64,000 nt of DNA from Ilyomonas sp965247435 (GTDB lineage: Bacteria; Bacteroidota; Bacteroidia; Chitinophagales; Chitinophagaceae): positions 1,984,001 to 2,048,000 of the forward strand of contig OZ252019.1 in the NCBI GenBank assembly GCA_965247435.1, given 5' to 3'. The notes beneath the pieces were generated by a model. It worked only from the letters and a program-made list of their open reading frames with translations, did no database searches and was not told the DNA's origin. Numbering within the stretch: the first letter of the stretch is position 1; the number at the start of each line of letters is the position of its first letter. Below are positions 54,637 through 63,291 of this stretch, piece by piece. The translations under genes were made by a program, and so were the position numbers.

Positions 54637-54786
54637 TACAAAGGCACAAAAGCTCAGAAACAATTATTAATGCGCGTAATAAAATAAGAAATGAAGAACA
54701 TGTTAAGCAAAAATGTATTTATTCCTGCTAATTCTCTATAGCCTGCTATTGTTTAAAAAACCTTTGTGTCTTTCTGTCTTTGTGGC
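54637..54786. repeat. Degenerate CAAAGRCAC-type intergenic repeats, inverted
   Basis: CTACAAAGGCACAAAAGCTC (about 54645) and CCTTTGTGTCTTTCTGTC, TTTGTGGC (about 54760-54785) are imperfect inverted copies of a CACAAAGACAC-like unit, which recurs at 56851-56915. They are confined to intergenic DNA. Confidence 0.5.
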
Positions 54787-54797
54787 TAAACAAATTA

Positions 54798-55460
54798 TTA
54801 ATAGTTTTTCCCGCTCAGCATCGGCACAAAAGAGAAGAAATCGAAGCGTTCCTCATACGTGCCATCAGGTGTTTTGGTAATGCGCAGCATCCGCTGGTTC
54901 CGGTGTTCGGCATCATCCACCGGTATTACCATCATGCCGCCGATGCGCAGTTGCTCAATGAGTTTTACCGGTACAAAAGGCGCCGCGGCAGTGATCAGCA
55001 CTTTATCGAACGGCGCAAAGGAGTGCAGCCCCTCGAAGCCATCGCCATAAAAAAATTTAAGCGCCGGGTATTTGTTCTTAAAAATATAACCCTGCTGCTG
55101 GAGGTCGTAGAGCTTCTTTTGCCGCTCAATGGTAAATACACGCCCCCCCATTTCTGCCAGCACGGTTGCTTGGTAAGCGCTGCCCGTGCCGATTTCCAGT
55201 ATTTTATCGTTTCGGTTTATGTTTAATAACTGCGTTTGGTAAGCTACGGTATAAGGTTGTGAAATAGTTTGCCCCTCGCCAATCGGGAAGGCGCGGTCTT
55301 CGTATGCAATCTTGTTAAAGGCAGAGTCTAAGAACCAATGTCTTGGTATTGCATTCATGGCTTCCAGCACCCGTTCGTCCTGTATCCCTTTTTCTTTAAG
55401 CAAATTAATTAGCTGCCGGCGCATGCCTTTGTGCTGGTATGTATCTTCTGTACGCTTCAT
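54798..55460 (-). CDS. pcm: Protein-L-isoaspartate O-methyltransferase
   Basis: 220 residues from ATG 55460 (MKRTEDTYQHKGMRRQL). The hallmark FPIGEGQTISQPYTVAYQTQ and the AdoMet loop LEIGTGSAYQATVLAEM are present, followed by DGFEGL and VLITAAAPFVP, all in the family order. It repairs isoaspartyl residues in damaged proteins. Frame upstream of 55460 is open but not conserved-looking. Divergent from the nucleoside permease, with 151 bases between starts. Confidence 0.92.
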   Translation of the reverse strand: MKRTEDTYQHKGMRRQLINLLKEKGIQDERVLEAMNAIPRHWFLDSAFNKIAYEDRAFPIGEGQTISQPYTVAYQTQLLNINRNDKILEIGTGSAYQATVLAEMGGRVFTIERQKKLYDLQQQGYIFKNKYPALKFFYGDGFEGLHSFAPFDKVLITAAAPFVPVKLIEQLRIGGMMVIPVDDAEHRNQRMLRITKTPDGTYEERFDFFSFVPMLSGKNY

Positions 55461-55611
55461 CCTTTGTGCAAGATAATATGGCAAAACGGTTATAAATAAA
55501 TTTTTGTGTTGTAGTTTTCCAACGTTATTTCGGCGTAGCATTGATTGTATCAACGACGATTTGCCTTGTCTGCCGGCTGCGGGCAGTTTATTACTTACTA
55601 AACAACACCTC

Positions 55612-56838
55612 ATGAAATCAACCACGCGCGTACAGCTTTCGCTTTTGATGTTTCTGGAATTTTTTATCTGGGGCTCGTGGTATGTGACCATGGGTACCTA
55701 TTTAGATAAAGTGCTGCATGCAACCGGTATCCAGGTAGGAGCAGCGTATAGCGCCATGGCTATTGCTACTATTATTTCCCCGTTTTTTGTAGGCATGATT
55801 GCCGACCGCTTTTTTCCCGCCCAGCGTGTATTGGGCATATTGCACCTTGCCGGTGCGGCCTTGCTGTATTATATTACAACCATTACTTCGCCCGATACTT
55901 TTTACTGGATTTTGTTGTTGTACTCGTTGTGTTATGCCCCTACATTGGCGCTGGCCAATTCTGTTGCCTTCCGGCAAATGAACGATACGAGTAAAGAGTT
56001 TGCTTCCATACGTGTGTTAGGAACGATCGGTTGGATTGCTACGGGCTGGCTGATTGACAAAGTGTTTAAGATAAGCACCGACGAATTGGTATTTACTTTT
56101 AAAATGGCGGCCGTTGCTTCTGTAGCACTGGGGCTTCTAAGCTTTTTTTTGCCCAACACGCCACCAAAAGCAAAAGGCACCAAAGCAACCTTTGCGCAAA
56201 TATTGGGTGCCGATGCCTTTGTGTTGTTTAAAGACAGTTCTTTTGTTATTTTCTTTTTAGCCTCTGTACTCATCTGTATCCCGCTTTCTTTTTATTACAG
56301 TTTTACCAATTTATACCTTACGGATGCGGGGATGAAAAATGTAACCAGCAATATGACTTTCGGGCAATTCTCTGAAGCCTTTTTCATTTTGTTGATTCCT
56401 TTTTTCTTTAGAAGATTAGGCGTAAAATGGATGATTATTTTAGGGATGATTGCCTGGACATTGCGCTTCCTGTGCTTTGGCTACGGCAATGCCGATAACT
56501 TGCTGTGGCTCTTATTTGTAGGAATCATCCTGCATGGCGTATGCTTTGATTTCTTTTTTGTTACGGGGCAAATTTATACCGACAGCAAAGCCGGTTTAAA
56601 AATACAAAGCCAGGCGCAGGGCATGATTACAATGGCTACGTATGGTATCGGCATGTGGATCGGCACTTTACTTTCCGGCTATGTAAAAGATTACTTTACT
56701 GTTGACGGGGTGGTAAACTGGAAAAACACCTGGATGGTACCTGCCGGAATTGCGGCTTTTGTGCTCATTCTTTTCCTGTTGTTTTTTAAAGACAATCAAC
56801 GGTCTGCTGCCCGTGCAGAAGCGGTGGAAATGGTATAA
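55612..56838 (+). CDS. Nucleoside:H+ symporter (NupG-like MFS)
   Basis: 408 residues from ATG 55612 with 12 membrane segments. The opening LMFLEFFIWGSWYVTMGTYL and the SAMAIATIISPFFVGMIADR loop are typical of the nucleoside:H+ symporter family. It lies directly before a Gfo/Idh oxidoreductase, a pairing often seen in sugar or nucleoside catabolic gene sets, so the real substrate may be a sugar derivative. Confidence 0.85.
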   Translation: MKSTTRVQLSLLMFLEFFIWGSWYVTMGTYLDKVLHATGIQVGAAYSAMAIATIISPFFVGMIADRFFPAQRVLGILHLAGAALLYYITTITSPDTFYWILLLYSLCYAPTLALANSVAFRQMNDTSKEFASIRVLGTIGWIATGWLIDKVFKISTDELVFTFKMAAVASVALGLLSFFLPNTPPKAKGTKATFAQILGADAFVLFKDSSFVIFFLASVLICIPLSFYYSFTNLYLTDAGMKNVTSNMTFGQFSEAFFILLIPFFFRRLGVKWMIILGMIAWTLRFLCFGYGNADNLLWLLFVGIILHGVCFDFFFVTGQIYTDSKAGLKIQSQAQGMITMATYGIGMWIGTLLSGYVKDYFTVDGVVNWKNTWMVPAGIAAFVLILFLLFFKDNQRSAARAEAVEMV

Positions 56839-56846
56839 ATCGTCTA

Positions 56847-56918
56847 TTGCCACGAAAGCACAAAGACACGAAGATTTTTATATTTCCTTTTAATTTAGTG
56901 CCTTCGTCTTTCCGGCAA
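56847..56918. repeat. CAAAGACACGAAG-type intergenic repeat, inverted pair
   Basis: GCCACGAAAGCACAAAGACA (from about 56849) then CGAAG is followed by GTGCCTTCGTCTTTCCGGC (from about 56901), its degenerate inverted partner. It lies between the permease and the oxidoreductase and resembles the copies near 54.7 kb. Confidence 0.5.
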
Positions 56919-56951
56919 ACCATCTATTTTAATATAAAACTCAAACCAACT

Positions 56952-58145
56952 ATGAAAAAAATAGCGATGCTTGGCTCCGGCTTTATCGGCCGTTTTTATG
57001 CAGATGCGCTGCTTGGCAACAGGAGCGGGGATAAGATTGTGAGCATTTACTCCCGCCGGGAAGAAAGCGCTCAGAAATTTGCTGCCGATTATAACGTGCC
57101 GCACGTAACTATAAACATGGAAGAATCCATTGCCCACGCGGATGTAGAGGTAGTGTGTATTGCCCTGCCCAATAACCTGCACGAAGAAGCGGTGATGCTT
57201 TGCTGCAAACATAAAAAAGCAGTGATAACCACAAAACCCCTTGGCCGTAATGCCGATGAAGCCAAACGTATGCTGCAGGCTGTGGAGCAGGCCGGCATCT
57301 TTAACGGGTACCTCGAAGATTTGGTATATACGCCCAAATTTATTAAGGCCATGGAAAGCGTAAAGAACGGCGCGCTGGGCAGAATATTATGGGCAAAATC
57401 GCGCGAAACGCATCCTGGTCCGCATAGCGAATGGTTCTGGAATATAGAGCAGGCCGGCGGCGGTTGCATATTGGATCTGGGCTGCCATTGCGTGGAAATA
57501 ACTAGGAGCTATATTGGTAAAGATGTAAAGCCGGTGGAAGTAATGTGCTGGGCCGATACGCAGGTAAAACCGATTGATGCCGAAGACCATGCCATTGGAT
57601 TGATTAAATATGAAAACGGTTCCATTGCGCAGTTTGAAGTAAGCTGGACTTTCCGTGGCGGTCTTGATTTGCGCGATGAAGTAATGGGCACAGAAGGCAC
57701 GATTTGGATAAACAGCTTTCTGCGTACCGGTTTTGAAATGTTTACCACCGGTAAAGGCGGCGATTATATTGCTGAGAAAGCCGAGAGCAACAGCGGCTGG
57801 CTTTTCCCCGTAGGCGATGAGATTAACGAGCTGGGCTACAACCACATGTTTGCCGATATGTTTAAAAGTATGGAAGAAGGCCGCGACCCCAAAGAAACGT
57901 TTTATGATGGCTATGTAGTAAACACTATACTGGATGCGGCTTATAAAAGCGCCAAAACAAAACTGTGGGAGCCGGTGATGCTTGACATCTGGCGCGGCCG
58001 GGAAGGATTGAGCAAGCCGAGCAACTATACGGATTATGATGCAGACTATTTTTTAATAAAAGAAGAGATGACGCATTTTGGTGCAAAAAAATTAATCTTA
58101 AAGAACAAAGCTACCGGCGCCATTGAAGAGCGGGTTTTAGCATAA
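56952..58145 (+). CDS. Gfo/Idh/MocA-family oxidoreductase
   Basis: 397 residues from ATG 56952. The N-terminal Rossmann motif is IAMLGSGFIGRFYADALLG; the family EKP position reads TKPLGRNADEA, with Thr replacing Glu before the conserved Lys-Pro. The C-terminal domain includes GGCILDLGCHCVEITR with the usual Asp/His pair. It is an NAD(P)-dependent dehydrogenase of a sugar or inositol-like substrate. Two hundred bases upstream contain the CAAAG repeat; a terminator follows. Confidence 0.9.
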   Translation: MKKIAMLGSGFIGRFYADALLGNRSGDKIVSIYSRREESAQKFAADYNVPHVTINMEESIAHADVEVVCIALPNNLHEEAVMLCCKHKKAVITTKPLGRNADEAKRMLQAVEQAGIFNGYLEDLVYTPKFIKAMESVKNGALGRILWAKSRETHPGPHSEWFWNIEQAGGGCILDLGCHCVEITRSYIGKDVKPVEVMCWADTQVKPIDAEDHAIGLIKYENGSIAQFEVSWTFRGGLDLRDEVMGTEGTIWINSFLRTGFEMFTTGKGGDYIAEKAESNSGWLFPVGDEINELGYNHMFADMFKSMEEGRDPKETFYDGYVVNTILDAAYKSAKTKLWEPVMLDIWRGREGLSKPSNYTDYDADYFLIKEEMTHFGAKKLILKNKATGAIEERVLA

Positions 58146-58167
58146 TAAAAGCCTTGTTACTGTGAAT

Positions 58168-58206
58168 ACGCTACAACACAAGGCATTTCGCTTAGTGTTG
58201 TAGCGT
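58168..58206 (+). terminator. Terminator after the Gfo/Idh gene
   Basis: A 12-base perfect stem ACGCTACAACAC/GTGTTGTAGCGT followed by TTTTT. An upstream GCCTTGT (58151) can also pair with ACAAGGC (58178), an alternative fold that overlaps the stem by two bases. Confidence 0.85.
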
Positions 58207-58361
58207 TTTTTATTTGATTGCTCCGCTTGTTCATATTACGCATGGTGTATTCTTCTGAATGATTTACTTTATGTATAACCGCTTGTATAAAATAAAAGTG
58301 CGTTAAAGCATAACTGTTGCTGAAAGTGTATCTTTAAATTCTTCTAAACAACCACCGCCTT

Positions 58362-60338
58362 ATGAGAACAAATATCTACACCCGCCTCGCTATTTTATTG
58401 CTTACAGGTTTTGTTTCGGTACCTGCTGTTCACGCGCAGGTAAATGTATTTACCCAGCACAATGATTTAAAAAGAACCGGCTGGATGAACCGCGAAACAA
58501 AGCTTACGCAAACCAATGTAAACAGCGCCACGTTCGGCAAAATCTTCACCCGCGCAGTAGATGATCAGCTCTATGCACAACCGCTGGTAGTAAGTAATCT
58601 CAGCGTCAACAACAAAGTACACAATGTAGTCTTTGCAGCTACGGTTAATAACACCGTTTATGCATTCGACGCGGAATCGGATACTGCCAACACACCGCTG
58701 TGGCAGGTCAGCCTTACGCCACCCGGCTACCGCGCCATTAAAAATACAGATATGACCGGCGCCTGTTTTTTCAACTATAAAGACTTTAGCGGCAATATGG
58801 GCATTGTTGGCACGCCCGTAATTGATAGCGCAAGCAGAACCCTGTATGTAGTGGCGCGCAGTGTTACCAATGCCGCTCCCAAGACTTTTGTGCAATACCT
58901 GCATGCCATTGATATACGCACCGGCGCAGAAAAGCAGGGCAGCCCGGTATATATAACCGCAACGGTAAACGGCACGGGCGGTGGCACCAAGAACGGAAAG
59001 ATCACCTTTGACCAGCAAAAGCAAAACCAGCGCCCCGGCCTTCTGCTGTATAAAGGCGTTGTATATATTGCATGGGCTTCGCACTGCGACTGGGGGCCGT
59101 ACCACGGCTGGATGATGGGGTATGACGCCGCTACGCTGCAACAGAAATATGTATATAATGCTACGCCCGATGGCGCTGCAGCAGGCATCTGGATGAGCGG
59201 GCAGGCGCCGGCGGTAGATGATAAAGGCTTTATTTATATTTCTACCGGCAACGGCACAGTGGGCAAAAACAACAATCCGAATGATACGGCCAACCGTGGC
59301 GAAAGCATACTTAAATTGTCAACAGCCTCGGGCAAGCTCCGGCTGATAGACTTTTTTACGCCGGCTGATTATCAAAAGCTGGAGCGTGGCGACCTGGACT
59401 ATGGCGTTGATGGCGTATTATTATTACCCAATACCAATCTTTCACTGTCTGGCAGTAAAGAAAGTCTTCTATATTTGGTAAACAACAACAAAATGGGTAA
59501 GACTTCTGCTGCCGACACCGGCGCCATCCAGCAAATTAATATTAATGCAGAAGCCGGCGGCGATCATCATTTGCATGGTTCGCCTGTATATTTCAAAAAT
59601 TACAACAACAAAGAATACATCTATGCCTGGGCCGAAGGCGGCTTGCTAAAACAAATTCCCTTTATACGCAACGCCGGCATTTTTGATACGGCGAATACCA
59701 TTACTGCACAAAGCGCACTACCGCCCGGTATGCCCGGCGCTATGATGGCAATTTCTTCCAATGCGGTAAAACAAGGCACCGGTATTTTATGGGCAAGCCA
59801 TCCCGCTAAAGGTGATGCTAACCACGCGGTAGTACCGGGCACCTTACAGGCTTTTGATGCCGGTAACGTAACGCATGAATTATGGAACAGCAATCAAAAC
59901 AAAAACCGCGACAGCGTAGGCAAGTTTGCAAAATTTGTTTGTCCTACTATTGCCAATGGTAAGGTATATCTCGCCACTTTCTCGGGGCAACTGGTCGTGT
60001 ACGGACTTATCAATACGGCAACTGCACAAACGGATGCTGCTTATATAGCAGCAGCTTCCGCACAGCAGCCTGCCGTTGCTTTCGAGGTATATCCCAACCC
60101 GTCGCGTGGCGAAGTAAGTGTCATTTACAGGAATGGAAAAACCGCATGGCAACAAGTGACGATCGCCATACTTAACACTGCAGGACAGGTTGTTTACCAG
60201 CAAAACTCTGTGGTAACTGCTTTACAAAATATGATTACGATACACCTGCCGGCTGCTGTAAGCAATGGTGTTTATTTATTACAGTTGACTGATGTTAGCG
60301 GTGCAATCAGTTCGCAAAAATTAGTGATTGAGCGGTAA
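58362..60338 (+). CDS. Secreted PQQ-type beta-propeller protein with T9SS tail
   Basis: 658 residues, signal peptide ending VHAQ near residue 26. The propeller repeats include VVFAATVNNTVYAFDAES, TLYVVARSV, KGVVYIAWASHCDWGPYHG, and KVYLATFSGQLVVYG. The tail begins FEVYPNPSRGEVSV and ends SSQKLVIER, a type A type-IX sorting domain. It is probably an outer-surface or released protein; PQQ binding is not shown by specific residues. Confidence 0.88.
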   Translation: MRTNIYTRLAILLLTGFVSVPAVHAQVNVFTQHNDLKRTGWMNRETKLTQTNVNSATFGKIFTRAVDDQLYAQPLVVSNLSVNNKVHNVVFAATVNNTVYAFDAESDTANTPLWQVSLTPPGYRAIKNTDMTGACFFNYKDFSGNMGIVGTPVIDSASRTLYVVARSVTNAAPKTFVQYLHAIDIRTGAEKQGSPVYITATVNGTGGGTKNGKITFDQQKQNQRPGLLLYKGVVYIAWASHCDWGPYHGWMMGYDAATLQQKYVYNATPDGAAAGIWMSGQAPAVDDKGFIYISTGNGTVGKNNNPNDTANRGESILKLSTASGKLRLIDFFTPADYQKLERGDLDYGVDGVLLLPNTNLSLSGSKESLLYLVNNNKMGKTSAADTGAIQQININAEAGGDHHLHGSPVYFKNYNNKEYIYAWAEGGLLKQIPFIRNAGIFDTANTITAQSALPPGMPGAMMAISSNAVKQGTGILWASHPAKGDANHAVVPGTLQAFDAGNVTHELWNSNQNKNRDSVGKFAKFVCPTIANGKVYLATFSGQLVVYGLINTATAQTDAAYIAAASAQQPAVAFEVYPNPSRGEVSVIYRNGKTAWQQVTIAILNTAGQVVYQQNSVVTALQNMITIHLPAAVSNGVYLLQLTDVSGAISSQKLVIER

Positions 60339-60514
60339 TGTATTTGTGATAAAACTGCTCTGCCGTTTACTATGTGTATAATTCGGCTATTACAACGTCA
60401 AACAGGTTTGATTGCAGCGGTTGCCGGTAACCGGCTAAGGCGTTAATAACTGTTGTCACCGATTCTGGTATGAATACTGCATTTGTTTTTACCATTAATA
60501 AAAAATACAAATCT

Positions 60515-60940
60515 ATGTTCGATCAAATTTTAGATCTCGTAAAAGGTCATTTAGGCGGCAACCCCCAGATTGCATCGGCTATTCCTGCCAGACAGGAAGA
60601 TGCTGTACACAATGAAATTGCCAGCCACATTACCAACGGATTAAAGAGCCAGGCCTCGGCGCAAGGCGGTGCAGGCGGCTTATTATCTATGCTCCAGGGT
60701 GGACTTACTTCGGGCAGCCCGGTAACCTCTGCTATAGAAGGCGGGCTGGTGAGCAGTCTTGCCAGTAAGTTTGGTTTGCCACCTATGGCAACCGGTGCTA
60801 TTGCTGCTGCGTTGCCTGGCTTGCTGCAAAAGTTTGCTCATAAGGCGGCTGATCCCAACGATAGCAGCATTACGACAGATAGTATTACGCAATCCCTTTC
60901 CGGTGGCAGCGGTGGCTTGGGTAGCTTGTTTGGCAGATAG
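60515..60940 (+). CDS. DUF937-like small protein
   Basis: 141 residues from ATG 60515 (MFDQILDLVKGHLGGNPQIA). Gly/Ala/Ser-rich with amphipathic helices and a glycine-rich end (GGSGGLGSLFGR), features of the DUF937/YidB family. There is no signal peptide. Function unknown. The ATG at 60470 is in frame, but its extra residues are not family-like. Followed by a terminator about 120 bases on. Confidence 0.7.
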   Translation: MFDQILDLVKGHLGGNPQIASAIPARQEDAVHNEIASHITNGLKSQASAQGGAGGLLSMLQGGLTSGSPVTSAIEGGLVSSLASKFGLPPMATGAIAAALPGLLQKFAHKAADPNDSSITTDSITQSLSGGSGGLGSLFGR

Positions 60941-61058
60941 GCCACCGCTTTATTGAAAGTAAGCTGACTTTTGTACGCTACCTGTATAGCTTTGGAAAAA
61001 GTGATGAAGGCCTCGCAGTAAGGGCTGCTGCCAAAGTTTATTACCGGAAAAAGTTTCT

Positions 61059-61087
61059 AAAAAGGTTCGCAAATTGCGAACCTTTTT
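61059..61087 (+). terminator. Intrinsic terminator
   Basis: The stem AAAAAGGTTCGC/GCGAACCTTTTT has a 5-base loop and a T-run, between the DUF937-like gene and the AraC remnant. It can serve both directions. Confidence 0.85.
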
Positions 61088-61190
61088 TATTTGGCTGATG
61101 CCGGTTTGCACTGCCTTTTACTTTTTTTAAAAACAAGTAAAGTAATTGGTTAACTAATGGAACTGCAGCAGGAATAAAGGAACCGTTTTT

Positions 61191-61498
61191 TCACATCGCA
61201 ACCATCTTATAATGTAAAGGCGTGAGGCCGGTATAATTTTTAAAGAATTTACTGAAGAAAAACTGGTTGCTGAAATGCGGCTTGCCGGCCACATTAGCCA
61301 CCGATAAAGACGTATCATCCAGCAGAATCTTTGCTTCTGCAATCATCATTTTGTCTATAAATTCTCCTATCAGCTCGCGGTCTTCACCCGCGTTGACTTC
61401 AGGAATGATACCGGGGGAAATAATAAAAAAACTTCATCCTGCAGTGAACAATTGTATTTTACTGGCAGCAGATTATTTGTAGCTATCTTCATCATCAG
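61191..61498 (-). pseudogene. AraC-family regulator remnant
   Basis: The minus strand reads DRELIGEFIDKMMIAEAKIL, SLSVANVAGKPHFSNQFFFS, KFFKNYTGLTPLHYK, a clear AraC C-terminal helix-turn-helix, ending at TGA 61193-61191. Upstream, the reading jumps frame at a run of seven T (minus strand, near 61448); the other frame gives MMKIATNNLLPVKYNCSLQD. No N-terminal sensor domain is present. It is a truncated, frameshifted copy and probably not functional. Confidence 0.7.
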
Positions 61499-61630
61499 CT
61501 TTCAAATTGTTCAATCAGCGGATCAACAGTTATAGCGTACATCCGTTTCAGCAGATGATGAATATTCGTTGTATGCAGATGAAGTCCGGCACCTCGACTG
61601 TAATTATAGAAAACAGTAAATTACGCCGCT

Positions 61631-62152
61631 ATGGATGCTCCTTCTTATTTAAAGACCGCCCGCCTCACAATAACGCCATTGGCAGCAACCGATGACCATT
61701 TCATCTTTCAATTGGTTAATACCGAAGGCTGGCTTCAAAATATCGGAAATAGAAACGTTACCTCTGCTGCAGATGCCGTTGCCTATATTCAAAGAATTTT
61801 GAATAATAATCAGATAGCTTACTGGGTAGTAAAATTGAAAGACATGCCCGACAAAATAGGAATTGTAACCTACATTAAACGCGATTACCTCGAACATCCT
61901 GATATTGGCTTTGCCTTTCTGCCCCCTTTTTTTAATAAGGGATACGCTTATGAAGCTACCACTGCTGTTCTGCATGAATTAATTGGCCGGCATAACGTTG
62001 CACATATTGTGGCTGTTACGGTGCCGGGTAATATAAATTCAATTAAACTGCTCAAAAAAATTGGATTAGTCTTTGAAAAGGAGATGGAAGTAAAAAACGA
62101 AAAGCTGCAGGTATATGGAGCTTCAACTGAGGAATTGATAACCCGCGTATAG
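61631..62152 (+). CDS. GNAT-family acetyltransferase (RimJ/RimL-like)
   Basis: 173 residues. The opening LKTARLTITPLAATDDHFIF is typical of RimJ/RimL-like N-acetyltransferases, followed by IGFAFLPPFFNKGYAYEATT, the acetyl-CoA-binding region (motif A), and the C-terminal NINSIKLLKKIGLVFEKEM. It transfers an acetyl group to an unknown amine. It stands alone after the AraC remnant. Confidence 0.88.
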   Translation: MDAPSYLKTARLTITPLAATDDHFIFQLVNTEGWLQNIGNRNVTSAADAVAYIQRILNNNQIAYWVVKLKDMPDKIGIVTYIKRDYLEHPDIGFAFLPPFFNKGYAYEATTAVLHELIGRHNVAHIVAVTVPGNINSIKLLKKIGLVFEKEMEVKNEKLQVYGASTEELITRV

Positions 62153-62201
62153 CACTAAGTTAACAGAGTTTCCCGCTTTAGCGGTTTATCAAAATAAAAG
62201 A

Positions 62202-62250
62202 ATATGTTGGCGTCTTTTTAGAAAAATTATTACAATTACAGCCAACATAT
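62202..62250. terminator. Inverted repeat after the acetyltransferase
   Basis: ATATGTTGGC (62202-62211) pairs with GCCAACATAT (62241-62250); the 29-base interior is A+T rich. It lies 50 bases past the acetyltransferase stop; termination is plausible but no T-run follows. Confidence 0.4.
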
Positions 62251-62282
62251 AGCTAACCGGCAAAGCACAAATAAATTATGGC

Positions 62283-62441
62283 TTGAAAATTTTTTCCACT
62301 ACAGGCAAAAGATTATTTACAATCGCAGGCATTGGTGATGCAGGTTTAAATAAGCAGGAGCAGAGCGCTTATCCTGTTAACGCTGCTGCGGATACAACCA
62401 AAGCAGCGCCCGGAGTTTGTGGAAACAATGCGGACAGTTAA
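62283..62441 (+). CDS. Possible small protein, 52 aa
   Basis: An open frame from TTG 62283 reads KIFSTTGKRLFTIAGIGDAG then a polar Ala/Asn-rich tail with a single Cys (GVCGNNADS). It has no ATG, no recognised motif and no ribosome site. I list it because the gap otherwise holds no gene and the composition looks protein-like; it may be chance. Confidence 0.2.
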   Translation: MKIFSTTGKRLFTIAGIGDAGLNKQEQSAYPVNAAADTTKAAPGVCGNNADS

Positions 62442-62461
62442 CAGAAAGCCGGCAGTCAAAC

Positions 62462-63061
62462 TCAATTTCTTCTGATACCTAATGGAAGCACACTTTTTCC
62501 ATACACTTCATTTAAAATTTGCGCTACGCAACCGTAAAAAGCACTAAGGCCGCAAAAAATACCTTCGTAGCCGGCAAAAGTGCGGAGCGATCGATTGCCC
62601 GTAAAATCTGCAATGGCTAATAAAAAGAATAAAAGCGTTAGGGTAAAAAACACCACCTGCAGCATCCGGTTAAGGCGCAGGGTACCGATAAACATAAACA
62701 GCGTGAATAGGCCCCATAGCAACAGGTAAAAGCCAACCGCCTTTTCATCACTGGCATACGCAGCCCCAAAACTTGTCTTCGGCAGCACCCACAGCACCAC
62801 CAGCGATAGCCAGAAAGCACCATAAGCTGTAAATGCGGTAGCTCCAAAAGTGTTATTCTTTTTCCATTCCTGCAGGCCGGCAAAAAGCTGTGCAAGGCCA
62901 CCCATAAAAATGCCCATACCGATAACCATTGAGTTGACACTGTAAAAGCCGGCATTGTGTAGATTGAGTAAAACCGTCGTCATCCCAAAACCTAACAGGC
63001 CCAGCGGCGCCGGGTTAGCAGTTGTATCTTTAATCGTAAGAGGCGAATCAATAGTAGTCAT
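62462..63061 (-). CDS. satP: Acetate/succinate uptake transporter (GPR1/FUN34/YaaH family)
   Basis: 199 residues from ATG 63061. The signature NPAPLGLLGFGMTTVLLNLH at about 13-32 is diagnostic of SatP/YaaH. Six membrane segments follow, with the GIFCGLSAFYGCVAQIL motif in TM6. These proteins carry acetate and short organic acids across the inner membrane. The open frame upstream to 63190 is not conserved-looking. Divergent from gyrA. Confidence 0.9.
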   Translation of the reverse strand: MTTIDSPLTIKDTTANPAPLGLLGFGMTTVLLNLHNAGFYSVNSMVIGMGIFMGGLAQLFAGLQEWKKNNTFGATAFTAYGAFWLSLVVLWVLPKTSFGAAYASDEKAVGFYLLLWGLFTLFMFIGTLRLNRMLQVVFFTLTLLFFLLAIADFTGNRSLRTFAGYEGIFCGLSAFYGCVAQILNEVYGKSVLPLGIRRN

Positions 63062-63234
63062 GGCAGATAATTGTTTAGTTTTTAAAGATTTACAATTTTT
63101 AAAACCTGACCAAATGTATTTTGCCTGATTGGCAACTCCCGACAGCCAAAGACGCTGAATTATTGCCTTTAAACATACCCTTGAAAGCACCGTTAAAAAT
63201 GGCTTTCCGATTAGTTAAGTAGCTGATAATCGGT

Positions 63235-63242
63235 TATATTTG
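63235..63242 (+). promoter_or_regulatory. -7 promoter box of gyrA
   Basis: TATATTTG matches TAnnTTTG, 49 bases before the gyrA ATG. A short GCTTG-ttag-CAAGC hairpin follows in the leader at 63266-63279. No clear -33 box. Confidence 0.45.
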
Positions 63243-63291
63243 TAACTTTCATTTTATTATAAAAAGCTTGTTAGCAAGCATTCTCTTTTTC

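Noticed and set aside
58151..58206. Competing hairpins as a transcription attenuator
   Set aside because: The alternative stem overlaps the terminator by only two bases, and no leader peptide or downstream same-operon gene supports control.
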